Assembly (NCBI GenBank): GCA_903873965.1
Contig: CAIQQO010000076.1
Location: 18,270-82,269 of the forward strand
Direction: 5' to 3'
From: an uncultured bacterium
GTDB lineage: Bacteria; Chloroflexota; Anaerolineae; J036; Brachytrichaceae
DNA length: 64,000 nt
Shown: piece by piece, positions 43,876 through 52,317 of the stretch
Numbering within the stretch: the stretch's first letter is position 1
How the letters are laid out: each line of letters starts with the position of its first letter
Program-made: the position numbers and the translations under genes
Notes under the pieces: model-generated
What the model saw: the letters and a program-made list of their open reading frames with translations, nothing else
What the model was told of the DNA's origin: nothing
Database searches by the model: none

Positions 43876-46542
43876 ATGGCACGTAAACCGATAAACGACA
43901 ACCACACCTTGGGGCAAATACTGGATCCCGTCATCCGTGCGCAAATAGAAGAGGAGATGCTCGAAAAGGTCGAGCGGGTTCTGCCTCCAGATTTCGATAT
44001 GCAGCATCTGAATCGCATCCTATTGGATTACGGTCAGAGCATCTGGTTTCTGGAGCAATCGGATGTGGATGGTATGTCCAAACCAAAGGTGCTGGAAAAA
44101 GCTCGCGCGATACTGAGTATCAGGGGTCTGATTCAGCCCGGATTTGACGGCGATAGCGTGACCGGCATCGTGATTGATGGCGCTCATCCTTATCATCCGG
44201 AATTCTCATATCGCTTTGATAACGCCGTGTGCGATTGTCGTGAGCCGACAGCGCAGTTGTGCAGCCACCTGGTTGCTTTGTTAACCATGTGGATGCAGCA
44301 CAGAAGCCTCTTCCTGCCGCTTGATCTGCCGTCAGAACAACAGGAAGAAATCATGGCCACCGAATTCGGTGAAATGGGTATCGCAATCACTGGTGAAAGC
44401 AGCTACCCGAAGATTGTCGCCAAGCTGCTGAGTGCGCCTGCTCATGCGAAGACTACGCCACAAGCCGTGCCGCAACTCGCAAGTCCACTAGCAACGGCAA
44501 CAACACTAAGCAGTACGGGCAATGCGAAATGGCCAACGGCAAGTGATCATCGCGTAGCGCCGCCGCCGCTGAAAGAGACCATCGAGGCCGAATTCAACAC
44601 AACGCAGTTGCGCGAACTGGCAAAGAACCTCGGCGTCAAATTAAAAGGCACGTCCAAGTCAGCCTTTGTCGAACAGATCGTGCTTGAGTTGCAATCGCGC
44701 ACCAGGCGCATGCGGCAGACGCCTGAACTGCTGCTCGAAGGCTTGGCTGACGATCAGGCCAACCTGGTACGGCAGGCGATGACGGCGCGCGATTACTTTC
44801 TGCCGTTGCCGCGCAACCTGACCAATGCCTTGTGGCTGCAACTGACCAATCGCGACACAGCCAAACGATCGGTGGATGCGCTTGATGTGTTGCGTCGAAA
44901 AGCGATTCTGTTCCCTACCCGCAATTACATGGGCTCCCGCGATGTGTACTATCAGTGGCTGCCATTGGAGGCATGCGGAGGCAGTGTACCCTTGATGAGC
45001 TGGTCAGCAAAAACACTGCTGGCCAAGAACGCTGCCGCGCGTCCGACGCCGGAAGGGCAGATTAACTTTCTTGATGCTTTGGAGAAACTGATTGGCGCGT
45101 TGATGTCGAGCGGTGCCGAAATACGAGCATCGCTGCCGAGGCATAAAAAAGCAGACGCCATGCCATGGCTGCAAAACTGGGAACATGATGCGAGTGAAGC
45201 TGAACTGCTGCTTAATTCACGCCCGGGATGGGTGCCGAACCCATCGAGCGGGATCAGCGTGCCTATGCATTCACCCTTGACACAGAAAGCGCATGTTCTA
45301 CTAGAAGGCCTGACGGGTTTGAGCGGGGCACAATGCGATTTTCTATTTGGCATAGCGGCAGCATTGCAACTGGTTGAGGCGCCGGATCAATACGCGAAGA
45401 ATGGCAGCAGCGCCAAGCACCTGCGAACGGCATGGAAGGTAGGCGCACGCGCGAGCGCTATCGAGGAATGGTTTGCTCTCAGCGATGAGGATAAGCTGAT
45501 GCGCACGTGGGCAGCCTGGCGCCAATTGGTTCCGTTTGGATTCGAGGCTACGCGCGCAGCCCGGCGCGCGCCAGGCGAAGGTTCAGTGGTCGAGACCTCG
45601 CGTTTTCAAGTGATGCGCACCATCGGCACCCCAGGCTTTCAACCAGCAGATCTGGCCAGTGAGTGGGCCGCCATGCGCCGCTACATAACCCGAGTATTGA
45701 CGGGGTTGCCAAGAAACGGGTGGATCAGTTGGCCTGAATTGCGCAAGCAATTGTTCGAGTTCTACCCCGGCTGCCAATGGAGCATGTTTGGCGTGGAGCA
45801 GTGGTGGCTGAATGCGCCTGGTAAACCAACCCGGCTGGACCTCAATCATTACGATGACTGGCAGAAAACCGTCGGCGCCGTGATTGAAATCATCATTGCA
45901 GAATCACTGTGCTGGTTTGGGGTAGTGGAAATCAATAGCGGTAAAAACGGACTGGAAGCATTTCGTGTCACCGAATTGCTTGATTGGTTAAACCAGGCGC
46001 AAGTAATTTCAGCCGACAGTGACCCTGCCGAACCGCCTGTGTATCCACGACTGCCGGCCCAGGCGCAACCGCGCCCGCGCAAGATTGAACCAGTTAAATG
46101 GTTGAGTGACAGTCGATGGCACTTGCCCCCTGCGCCGAATCGCTCGGAGTTTATCAACTTCGCGCGATTAATCGCCGACCCGGTAGATGTTCCATTTACC
46201 TATGCACTGACAGCAACCAGCATCGAACGCGCCATTTCTGCCGGCATCACTATTGACGAAGTGACAAGGCAGTTTGACCGGATGGGCGCGCCATTGCCCG
46301 CTGACGCCCGCGCAATGTATGAATCCATCGCTGAACGTTTCGGGCGTGTGCGGCTTTATGAATCGCTCACGGTGCTACAACTGGCTGATGATTACGCGCT
46401 GCGCGAACTGATGTCGGCCACATCGCTGGGGCAGCATGTGATCTATCAGATATCCTCTCGCGCCGTTGTGATCAAGGCTGAAGCTATAAATGGACTCGTC
46501 GACGAGTTGATTGCCAAGGGATACACACCGGGGGTTCAATGA
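43876..46542 (+). CDS. SWIM zinc-finger / SAP-like / Helicase_C_3-type protein, XPB operon second gene
   Basis: An 888-residue protein. A SWIM-type CxCxnCxH finger, VCDCREPTAQLCSHLVAL, lies near residue 118. A SAP-like helical segment, TQLRELAKNLGVKLKGTSKSAFVEQIV, lies near residues 240-270, suggesting DNA binding. The last 130 residues (TYALTATSIERAISAGITIDEVTRQF..., ending VVIKAEAINGLVDELI) resemble the Helicase_C_3 domain that accompanies bacterial XPB proteins. No ATPase or nuclease motif is visible, so it is probably a DNA-binding or scaffold subunit. It starts 5 nt after xpb and overlaps the next gene by 4 nt. Domain names are from pattern memory, not a search. Confidence 0.8.
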   Translation: MARKPINDNHTLGQILDPVIRAQIEEEMLEKVERVLPPDFDMQHLNRILLDYGQSIWFLEQSDVDGMSKPKVLEKARAILSIRGLIQPGFDGDSVTGIVIDGAHPYHPEFSYRFDNAVCDCREPTAQLCSHLVALLTMWMQHRSLFLPLDLPSEQQEEIMATEFGEMGIAITGESSYPKIVAKLLSAPAHAKTTPQAVPQLASPLATATTLSSTGNAKWPTASDHRVAPPPLKETIEAEFNTTQLRELAKNLGVKLKGTSKSAFVEQIVLELQSRTRRMRQTPELLLEGLADDQANLVRQAMTARDYFLPLPRNLTNALWLQLTNRDTAKRSVDALDVLRRKAILFPTRNYMGSRDVYYQWLPLEACGGSVPLMSWSAKTLLAKNAAARPTPEGQINFLDALEKLIGALMSSGAEIRASLPRHKKADAMPWLQNWEHDASEAELLLNSRPGWVPNPSSGISVPMHSPLTQKAHVLLEGLTGLSGAQCDFLFGIAAALQLVEAPDQYAKNGSSAKHLRTAWKVGARASAIEEWFALSDEDKLMRTWAAWRQLVPFGFEATRAARRAPGEGSVVETSRFQVMRTIGTPGFQPADLASEWAAMRRYITRVLTGLPRNGWISWPELRKQLFEFYPGCQWSMFGVEQWWLNAPGKPTRLDLNHYDDWQKTVGAVIEIIIAESLCWFGVVEINSGKNGLEAFRVTELLDWLNQAQVISADSDPAEPPVYPRLPAQAQPRPRKIEPVKWLSDSRWHLPPAPNRSEFINFARLIADPVDVPFTYALTATSIERAISAGITIDEVTRQFDRMGAPLPADARAMYESIAERFGRVRLYESLTVLQLADDYALRELMSATSLGQHVIYQISSRAVVIKAEAINGLVDELIAKGYTPGVQ

Positions 46543-48917
46543 ACTGGACAGATATTCTCAAACCCTATGCACCCAAGGTCTTATCGGAGATATGCCGCGC
46601 ATTCGGAATGACCGACTATGTCGGCAAAATTATCCCTAGTAACCGGTTGCGCGCCTTAGACCAGTTGCGGCGTCACATGGGCAAAAAAGAATTGGTGCGT
46701 TCGGCGCTAGACAGAATCGGCCCCATCGAACTGGCGATCATCAGGATACTCATAGCCGACGGCGGACATGCAGAAACCGAAAAAGTGCGCCGTACGGTGG
46801 AAATGAAGGCGAAGACGCGGCCGGCTACGCCTGCAGAAATTCCAAACGCATGGTACCAGGGCGTGCCGAGTTTTGAAGACGCCGTATTGCGAACCACATG
46901 TTACGGGCTGGTTTTCACACGCGATAACCATGAGATCGATTTCAGGCCCGGCAAGTTCATGTTCATCCCCGATCCCGTGATGAACCTGATCAATGCAGAT
47001 CCCGACTGGACGAAAGCGCTTGCCATCGCGCCTGCGCCAGAAGCCGAGCGTGCCTCTATTCCTGCGCCGGAGTTAATTAGCACGATTGCTGCCGCAGACT
47101 TTCAGCGCGATTTAAGCCGCTATCTGCGCCATGTGCGTAAACAAAAGGAAGTGCCACTCACCACGGTAGGCTGGATATATAAGGCCAACTTCAAAACATT
47201 CCTGACTGCCATGAATGCATCGGCGGACGCGGCGAATGATGAGGCATCCAATGGGCGACTGTGGTTCATGCGCCGGTTGTTGAGCAAACTGGGCGAGATT
47301 CACCCGAACGAAAACCTGATCACAGCTAATTTATCAGGCACGCTGCTATTGTCTCCTATAGCAGAACGTGTCAAACGCGCCTTTACTGCCTGGAACGAAA
47401 CTGGCGCATGGAATGAACTCAACCGCATTAGCAACGACCATCAGGGGTATGACTATCGGCGCGAAGCACCGCCCGAGCTCACCAAGGCGCGCGCCACAAT
47501 CTTGCGTGCGATCACGCGCATGGCCACATCAGCTTCCCAGACCCGACACAAAGCAGCGCCCGCTACGTCCGGGGAGAAAGAAGAGGGCTGGATCAGTACG
47601 GAACAGTTGATCGATCAAGTGCGCCGGAGCGATTATGAGTTTTTATTTCCGCGCAAGTTTAACTATCGCGAGATGTTTGGTGCCACCGGTTTCTACGGCA
47701 CGCCATATTACAGCACGAACAACCCATATGGCATCTCGTTCCCGTCGGTGAATGACGAGAAGAGTGGATGGGACGCCGTCGAACGACAGGTTATCGTAGC
47801 CATGCTTGCCGGCCCATTGTTCTGGATGGGGCTGGTTAGTCTTGGATACGCCAAGAACCAGACGCCGAGTGAAAACATGGCGCCTGTCGCGTTCCGTTTA
47901 ACTCAGACTGGCGCATGGCTGCTTGGTCTAGCCAATCAACCGGAATTTATCGAGACCGGTGGGCGTGTTCTACTGCAGCCGAACTTCACCATAATCGCCA
48001 TGGAACCCATCAGCGACTCGGTGCTGCTTGCACTGGATGAATTCGCTGAATCACAAGGCGGCGACAGGGCCATCACCTATCACCTGACGCGCCAGTCGGT
48101 GTATCACGCACAGCGGCAGGGTTGGGGCGCACAGCGCATCTGCGCGTTTCTGGAGCAGCATCAGGGTGCGCCGATTCCAGCCAACGTGCAACGTTCGCTG
48201 GATGAATGGCAACTGCAGCATCAGCGTATCACGTTTCACCGCAGCGCGTGTGTGATTCAATATGCCGACGTCAAGGCGCGCGATAGCGCACAGCAGGCGC
48301 TGTTGCAAGCGGGTAAAACCACCCAGTCGCTTGCGCCGATGTTTGATCTGATCGAGCGCAAAGCTGAAGGGAAAGCCACAACGCCAAGTGAGTTGAGCAC
48401 GATGCTGAATGCAGCAGGCTGGATGCCGTTACTCACCCCTGGGAACGACGGCACGGTGCACACGCAGAATTCTCTGCGCATCACTGAAAACGCTGAAGTG
48501 CTGTTCAAAGAGTCGGTTCCCAGCCTGTTTACGTTAAGCCAGTTACAACCCTTTGCCGAGCAGGATGGCGAACGCTCACGCATCAGCGCAAGCAGCGTGC
48601 GCGCAGCCATGACAAAAGGCGTGACACTGGATCATTTGCTCTCAATTCTGATTCACCTGAACGGCGGCCCGCTGCCGGGAAAGGTTGAGATCAACATTCG
48701 CGCATGGGCAGGGTTTTATGGCCACGCATCACTCCAGCAGGTGCATCTGCTCGAGTTATCCAGCCTGGAAGTGCTAAACAATCTGCTTAACGATGAGCAG
48801 GTAGGCGCATTCCTACGCCCAATCGACGCGGCCGCCTACCCGCTTGCTTTTGTCGATCCCAAGCACGCCGAAGTCGTGCGCAATGCTCTTATCGAGCGTG
48901 GTGTGACGTTAAAATAA
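46539..48917 (+). CDS. Helicase_C_3-type protein, XPB operon third gene
   Basis: A 792-residue protein with no catalytic motif I can find. The N-terminal region (LKPYAPKVLSEICRAFGM..., IGPIELAIIRILIADGG) looks like winged-helix modules. The middle to C-terminal part, from LLQPNFTIIAMEPISDSVL through YHLTRQSVYHAQRQGWGAQRICAFLEQHQGAPIP, matches the Helicase_C_3 pattern more clearly than its neighbour. It shares ATGA with the upstream stop, so the three proteins are likely made in fixed proportion and act together. The long convergent hairpin after it ends the operon. Confidence 0.8.
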   Translation: MNWTDILKPYAPKVLSEICRAFGMTDYVGKIIPSNRLRALDQLRRHMGKKELVRSALDRIGPIELAIIRILIADGGHAETEKVRRTVEMKAKTRPATPAEIPNAWYQGVPSFEDAVLRTTCYGLVFTRDNHEIDFRPGKFMFIPDPVMNLINADPDWTKALAIAPAPEAERASIPAPELISTIAAADFQRDLSRYLRHVRKQKEVPLTTVGWIYKANFKTFLTAMNASADAANDEASNGRLWFMRRLLSKLGEIHPNENLITANLSGTLLLSPIAERVKRAFTAWNETGAWNELNRISNDHQGYDYRREAPPELTKARATILRAITRMATSASQTRHKAAPATSGEKEEGWISTEQLIDQVRRSDYEFLFPRKFNYREMFGATGFYGTPYYSTNNPYGISFPSVNDEKSGWDAVERQVIVAMLAGPLFWMGLVSLGYAKNQTPSENMAPVAFRLTQTGAWLLGLANQPEFIETGGRVLLQPNFTIIAMEPISDSVLLALDEFAESQGGDRAITYHLTRQSVYHAQRQGWGAQRICAFLEQHQGAPIPANVQRSLDEWQLQHQRITFHRSACVIQYADVKARDSAQQALLQAGKTTQSLAPMFDLIERKAEGKATTPSELSTMLNAAGWMPLLTPGNDGTVHTQNSLRITENAEVLFKESVPSLFTLSQLQPFAEQDGERSRISASSVRAAMTKGVTLDHLLSILIHLNGGPLPGKVEINIRAWAGFYGHASLQQVHLLELSSLEVLNNLLNDEQVGAFLRPIDAAAYPLAFVDPKHAEVVRNALIERGVTLK

Positions 48918-48950
48918 TAGTCTTGCTTGTGCGGGTATACGTCATTACGC

Positions 48951-49019
48951 CAAAAGCACCCATTCTTTTCACGTTGTGTCATCACCATTGGACACGAGGT
49001 GAAAGAATGGGTGCTTTTG
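48951..49019. terminator. Long bidirectional terminator between the XPB operon and glnK
   Basis: CAAAAGCACCCATTCTTT at 48951-48968 pairs perfectly with AAAGAATGGGTGCTTTTG at 49002-49019 (18 bp), with an imperfect inner stem. A and T tracts at the two ends let it stop transcription from both sides. Confidence 0.9.
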
Positions 49020-49041
49020 TCAATCTAACTTGAACCGCGCC

Positions 49042-49437
49042 CTATTTTGCGCTGGATTTATCATGCTCACGACGATCATCGATGTCATCAGCATAAGTCA
49101 ACGCAGACGGGCCGCGATCGCCTGTGCGAATGCGCACAACATCATCGACCGGGTAGATGAAGATGACGCCATCGCCTTCGGCTCCGGTCTGGGCAGCCTT
49201 GATAATGGCATCGATGGTCTTCTCGACATTGCGCTCGCTCAAGACAATGTTGACTTGAATCTTCGGCAGCATGTCCATGCGATAGGATGACCCGCGCCAC
49301 ACCATATCAATACCACCCTGACGACCATGACCGCGCACCGAAACAACGTTCATACCCACAATCCCAATCGCGCGCAAGGCTTCCTTGACATCGTTCAAGG
49401 CTTCTTCGCGGATGACCGCTTCAATTTTCTTAAACAT
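49042..49437 (-). CDS. glnK: Nitrogen regulatory protein P-II
   Basis: A 131-residue PII signalling protein. MFKKIEAVIREEALNDVKEAL opens the ferredoxin-like fold, the T-loop is GRQGGIDMVWRGSSYRMDMLPK with the Tyr that can be uridylylated, and GDGVIFIYPVDDVVRIRTG is the ATP-binding B/C-loop region. The C-terminal tail (DDIDDRREHDKSSAK) is about 15 residues longer than usual. Its position 85 nt after amtB on the same strand is the classic amtB-glnK arrangement, where PII plugs the ammonium channel in nitrogen excess. Confidence 0.95.
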   Translation of the reverse strand: MFKKIEAVIREEALNDVKEALRAIGIVGMNVVSVRGHGRQGGIDMVWRGSSYRMDMLPKIQVNIVLSERNVEKTIDAIIKAAQTGAEGDGVIFIYPVDDVVRIRTGDRGPSALTYADDIDDRREHDKSSAK

Positions 49438-49522
49438 CTTATGACCTCACAATAATTGTAGTTCTTCGTTCATGAAAGATTCCCGACATCTTCCGTTCCG
49501 ATATTTCGGGAACCTTCACGCC

Positions 49523-51127
49523 TCAAGCCCCTTTCTTCTTCGAAGAATCCGCCATCTTGGATACGACCGCCATTAACATCGGATGCTGATCCGGCGGGAT
49601 GAGCGCATATTCGGGATAGGCAATGGCGCCGTGCTCATGAATGTCCATGCCGATCAATTCGCCCTCGTGCGAGATGCGCAAGGTCTTGGTCGCCTTCACA
49701 GCCAGCATGAGAACGATAGTCACGATTGCCGTTACACTAACCGTTGCGGCGCTGCCAATCAACTGTGAAATCAACTGTGCTGCACCACCACCGAAGAACA
49801 AACCTGCGATTGGAGCACTGACGTCAGCGCCAAGTGGCGTGGGTAGGAAGTATTTGCCGGCGGCGAATAAGCCGAGCGATAGAGTTCCCCAGATGCCGCA
49901 TACCATGTGCACTGGTACGGCGCCGATGGGGTCATCAATGCGGGCATATTCGAGAACCTCAATGGCTATCACCACGAGCGGGGCAGCTACAATACCAATG
50001 ATGAAGGCGCCCATGGGGTCGACCCAATAGCATGGAGCCGTAATGGCCACGAGACCGCCCAGGAACCCGTTGACCGTGATGCCAAGGTCCCACTTGCCGC
50101 TGCGGAAATAACTGATAAACAACGCAGTCAACCCAGCCGAGCACGCTGCCAACGTCGTGTTAAACGAAACGCGACCGATGCCCTGAACATCCAAACCCGA
50201 CAAGGTGCTGCCGGGATTGAAACCGTACCATCCAAACCACAGGATCAAGCCACCGCACGCGCCGATGATCAGGTCATGCGCAGGCATCGGGCCGCCGCCA
50301 TCGCGCTTGAACTTGCGTCCCAGGCGCGGGCCAAGAATGACAGCGCCGACGAGTGAGACGACGCCACCGATGGTGTGAACAACCGTGGAACCGGCGAAGT
50401 CGCGGAAGGGAACCGCCATAGTTACCAGCCATCCATCGGGACCCCAAGACCAGTGACCGATGATTGGATAGATAAAGCCAGTCACGCCGACGCTATAGAG
50501 CAGGTCGCCGATGAAGCCGGTGCGTCCGACCATCGCGCCGGAGGTAATCGTCGAACAAGTGTCGGCAAACGCGAACTGGAACACCCAGAAGGCCAGCACG
50601 GGAACACCCGTAGTGAGGTAGGTGTCGGGCAGACCCTGCAACGCAAAACCATGCAGGCCTATGAAGGGGGAGCCGTCCATGAACATGAACGCAAAACCCC
50701 ACAGCCAGAAGGTAATGCCGCAGATACAGGTGTCAGCAATGCCCTCAACCAGAATGTTGACCGATTCGCGCGAGCGGGCAAACCCGGCCTCAAGCATCTC
50801 GAAGCCAACTTGCATACAGAACACCAGAAAGGCCGAGATCAGCGTCCACACGGTATTAACCGCGTTCACGGTCGCCGTTGGGTCAGGCGTCGCGCCATCC
50901 GCCAGCGCCTTTGTCGGCAGGAACAAGCTCATTACTGCGAGCAGCGCCGCCAGGCCCATCATCTTGCCGACCATCAACACTGCCACGTTCTTACGGACAA
51001 TAGGGTTCTTCGCGGCGCGGACAAGCCTTTCGCCGAGACTACCCTCCTCTTTTGCGACCAACCAGCCACCTGTCGGTTTGTGCAAACCCGACTTCATAAC
51101 AGACAATAGAACTCTCGAAACGCCCAT
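49523..51127 (-). CDS. amtB: Ammonium transporter
   Basis: A 534-residue Amt-family channel. After a roughly 50-residue cytoplasmic-looking N-terminal extension comes a hydrophobic segment ending ALADG (signal-like), then 11 membrane segments. Landmarks are CMQVGFEMLEAGFAR, FWVFQFAFADTCSTITSGAM, STVVHTIGGVVSLVGA with the pore His, and VHMVCGIWGTLSLGLFA with the second His. AAGGAG lies 7 nt before the ATG. It is followed by glnK. The 5' leader has a consensus promoter, a possible leader peptide and a terminator, so expression is probably regulated by attenuation as well as by PII at the protein level. Confidence 0.95.
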   Translation of the reverse strand: MGVSRVLLSVMKSGLHKPTGGWLVAKEEGSLGERLVRAAKNPIVRKNVAVLMVGKMMGLAALLAVMSLFLPTKALADGATPDPTATVNAVNTVWTLISAFLVFCMQVGFEMLEAGFARSRESVNILVEGIADTCICGITFWLWGFAFMFMDGSPFIGLHGFALQGLPDTYLTTGVPVLAFWVFQFAFADTCSTITSGAMVGRTGFIGDLLYSVGVTGFIYPIIGHWSWGPDGWLVTMAVPFRDFAGSTVVHTIGGVVSLVGAVILGPRLGRKFKRDGGGPMPAHDLIIGACGGLILWFGWYGFNPGSTLSGLDVQGIGRVSFNTTLAACSAGLTALFISYFRSGKWDLGITVNGFLGGLVAITAPCYWVDPMGAFIIGIVAAPLVVIAIEVLEYARIDDPIGAVPVHMVCGIWGTLSLGLFAAGKYFLPTPLGADVSAPIAGLFFGGGAAQLISQLIGSAATVSVTAIVTIVLMLAVKATKTLRISHEGELIGMDIHEHGAIAYPEYALIPPDQHPMLMAVVSKMADSSKKKGA

Positions 51128-51187
51128 GATTGCTCTCCTTTATGAATTTGCATGACTCACGTGACCGCATCATGGCGCCTGAAAACG

Positions 51188-51221
51188 AAAAACCTCCGAA
51201 TGCCATTCAGCACTCGGAGGT
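51188..51221 (-). terminator. Rho-independent terminator in the amtB leader (attenuator candidate)
   Basis: On the minus strand ACCTCCGAGTGC pairs with GGCATTCGGAGGT over about 12 bp (one G-T), followed by TTTTTCGTTTTC. It lies some 60 nt upstream of the amtB ATG and after the promoter. GAGGT just upstream can pair with ACCTC of the terminator's 5' arm, giving an alternative antiterminator. Confidence 0.8.
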
Positions 51222-51242
51222 AACAAGACCTCTGGTTAGAGT

Positions 51243-51281
51243 TTAGAGCGGAAGCAGCAAGGTAAAACGAACATAGTCCAT
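51243..51281 (-). CDS. Possible 12-residue leader peptide of amtB
   Basis: ATG GAC TAT GTT CGT... encodes MDYVRFTLLLPL and stops just before the antiterminator/terminator region. Three consecutive Leu codons, then Pro-Leu, resemble an attenuator leader. There is no strong ribosome site, and a leucine signal for ammonium transport is not expected, so this remains tentative. Confidence 0.35.
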   Translation of the reverse strand: MDYVRFTLLLPL

Positions 51282-51299
51282 TTCACGTCTGCACGGCTG

Positions 51300-51327
51300 A
51301 GTATACGGAAAACTCGAACACTGTCAA
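51300..51327 (-). promoter_or_regulatory. Promoter of amtB-glnK
   Basis: On the minus strand TTGACA and TATACT are separated by 16 nt, near consensus. The predicted transcript start leaves a leader of about 165 nt before amtB. The rest of the 51128-51515 region holds the attenuator elements and heptamer repeats. Confidence 0.75.
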
Positions 51328-51469
51328 GGATTTTTAGAGGGAGTTTCAGAAAATCAAGAAATCGGGTTTGCGCTTTCAATTTGCATTAATCTGAAAGTAA
51401 TCGTAAAATATCAAAACCATACCACGGATCAGTACGAATATTCGGATTACACGGATACGATAAATTAGT

Positions 51470-51490
51470 GGTCAGAGGTCAGAAGTTAGG
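51470..51490. repeat. Heptamer repeat upstream of the DeoR gene
   Basis: GGTCAGA GGTCAGA AGTTAGG reads in exact 7-nt register, and the same GGTCAGA unit is repeated in the E2 gene of this locus at 55086. It is followed by AAGGAGG. Confidence 0.6.
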
Positions 51491-51515
51491 CAAGGAGGTG
51501 GCTCGGATTGCAACA

Positions 51516-52286
51516 ATGAAAGAGCTTTACCTGGAAGAACGTCGCCAGGAAATACTGCGGCAGGTGCAAAAGGCTGGGCGCGTATCGGTATACGACCTGA
51601 GCCAGCAATTCGGCGTATCAGAAGTAACGATTCGCGCCGATCTGCAAGCATTGGCTGAAAGTAACCTGCTCGTGCGCACTCACGGTGGCGCCGTGCCGGC
51701 AGGACGCGGGCTACCCGAATTGTCACTTACTTTGCGCCGTCAGCAGCAGGTCTCGGAGAAGAGCCGCATCGGCGAAGCCGGCGCCAGTCTGGTGGCCGAC
51801 GGTGACGCGATTTTCCTCGACACCAGCAGCACCGCGCTCGCCATTGCCCAACGGCTCAAACAGCATCGCCACCTCACCATCATCACGAACAGCCTTGCCA
51901 TTGCGCAGGAAATGCTGGATGCGCCGGGCGTGACTGTGGTGATGCCTGGCGGCCAGTTACGACGCGAGACAGTTTCGCTCATCGGCACCGATGGGCTGGA
52001 AGTGCTGCGCAAACTGAACATTCAGAAAGGATTCTTCGGCGCGCATGGCCTCAGCGTGCCCGAAGGGCTGACTGATGTCAGCGCCGCAGAGGCCGATATA
52101 AAGCGCCCGCTGGTGGCCATGTGCAAGCAAGTGGTCGCCGTGCTGGATGCAACGAAGTGGGGCCGCGTGGGCCTGGCATCGTTCGCCCAATTGAATGAGA
52201 TTGATATTGTCATCACCGACTTACTCGCGCCTGCATCGCGCATCGATGAAGTGCGCGGGCGCGGGATACAGGTAATCACAGTTTAG
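51516..52286 (+). CDS. DeoR-family transcriptional regulator
   Basis: A 256-residue regulator from ATG 51516 (the track uses 51468). The N-terminal helix-turn-helix is [21 protein letters not shown] with the following RTHGGAVP. The C-terminal DeoR sensor domain has [37 protein letters not shown] and a phosphorylated-sugar pocket ([15 protein letters not shown]). Members respond to phosphorylated sugars or related metabolites and mostly repress adjacent operons. Here the E1 gene begins 32 nt downstream, so it probably controls the pyruvate dehydrogenase-type operon and itself. Confidence 0.92.
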   Translation: MKELYLEERRQEILRQVQKAGRVSVYDLSQQFGVSEVTIRADLQALAESNLLVRTHGGAVPAGRGLPELSLTLRRQQQVSEKSRIGEAGASLVADGDAIFLDTSSTALAIAQRLKQHRHLTIITNSLAIAQEMLDAPGVTVVMPGGQLRRETVSLIGTDGLEVLRKLNIQKGFFGAHGLSVPEGLTDVSAAEADIKRPLVAMCKQVVAVLDATKWGRVGLASFAQLNEIDIVITDLLAPASRIDEVRGRGIQVITV

Positions 52287-52317
52287 GTTATAGATAGATA
52301 AGGGGTTTGATAACAAC

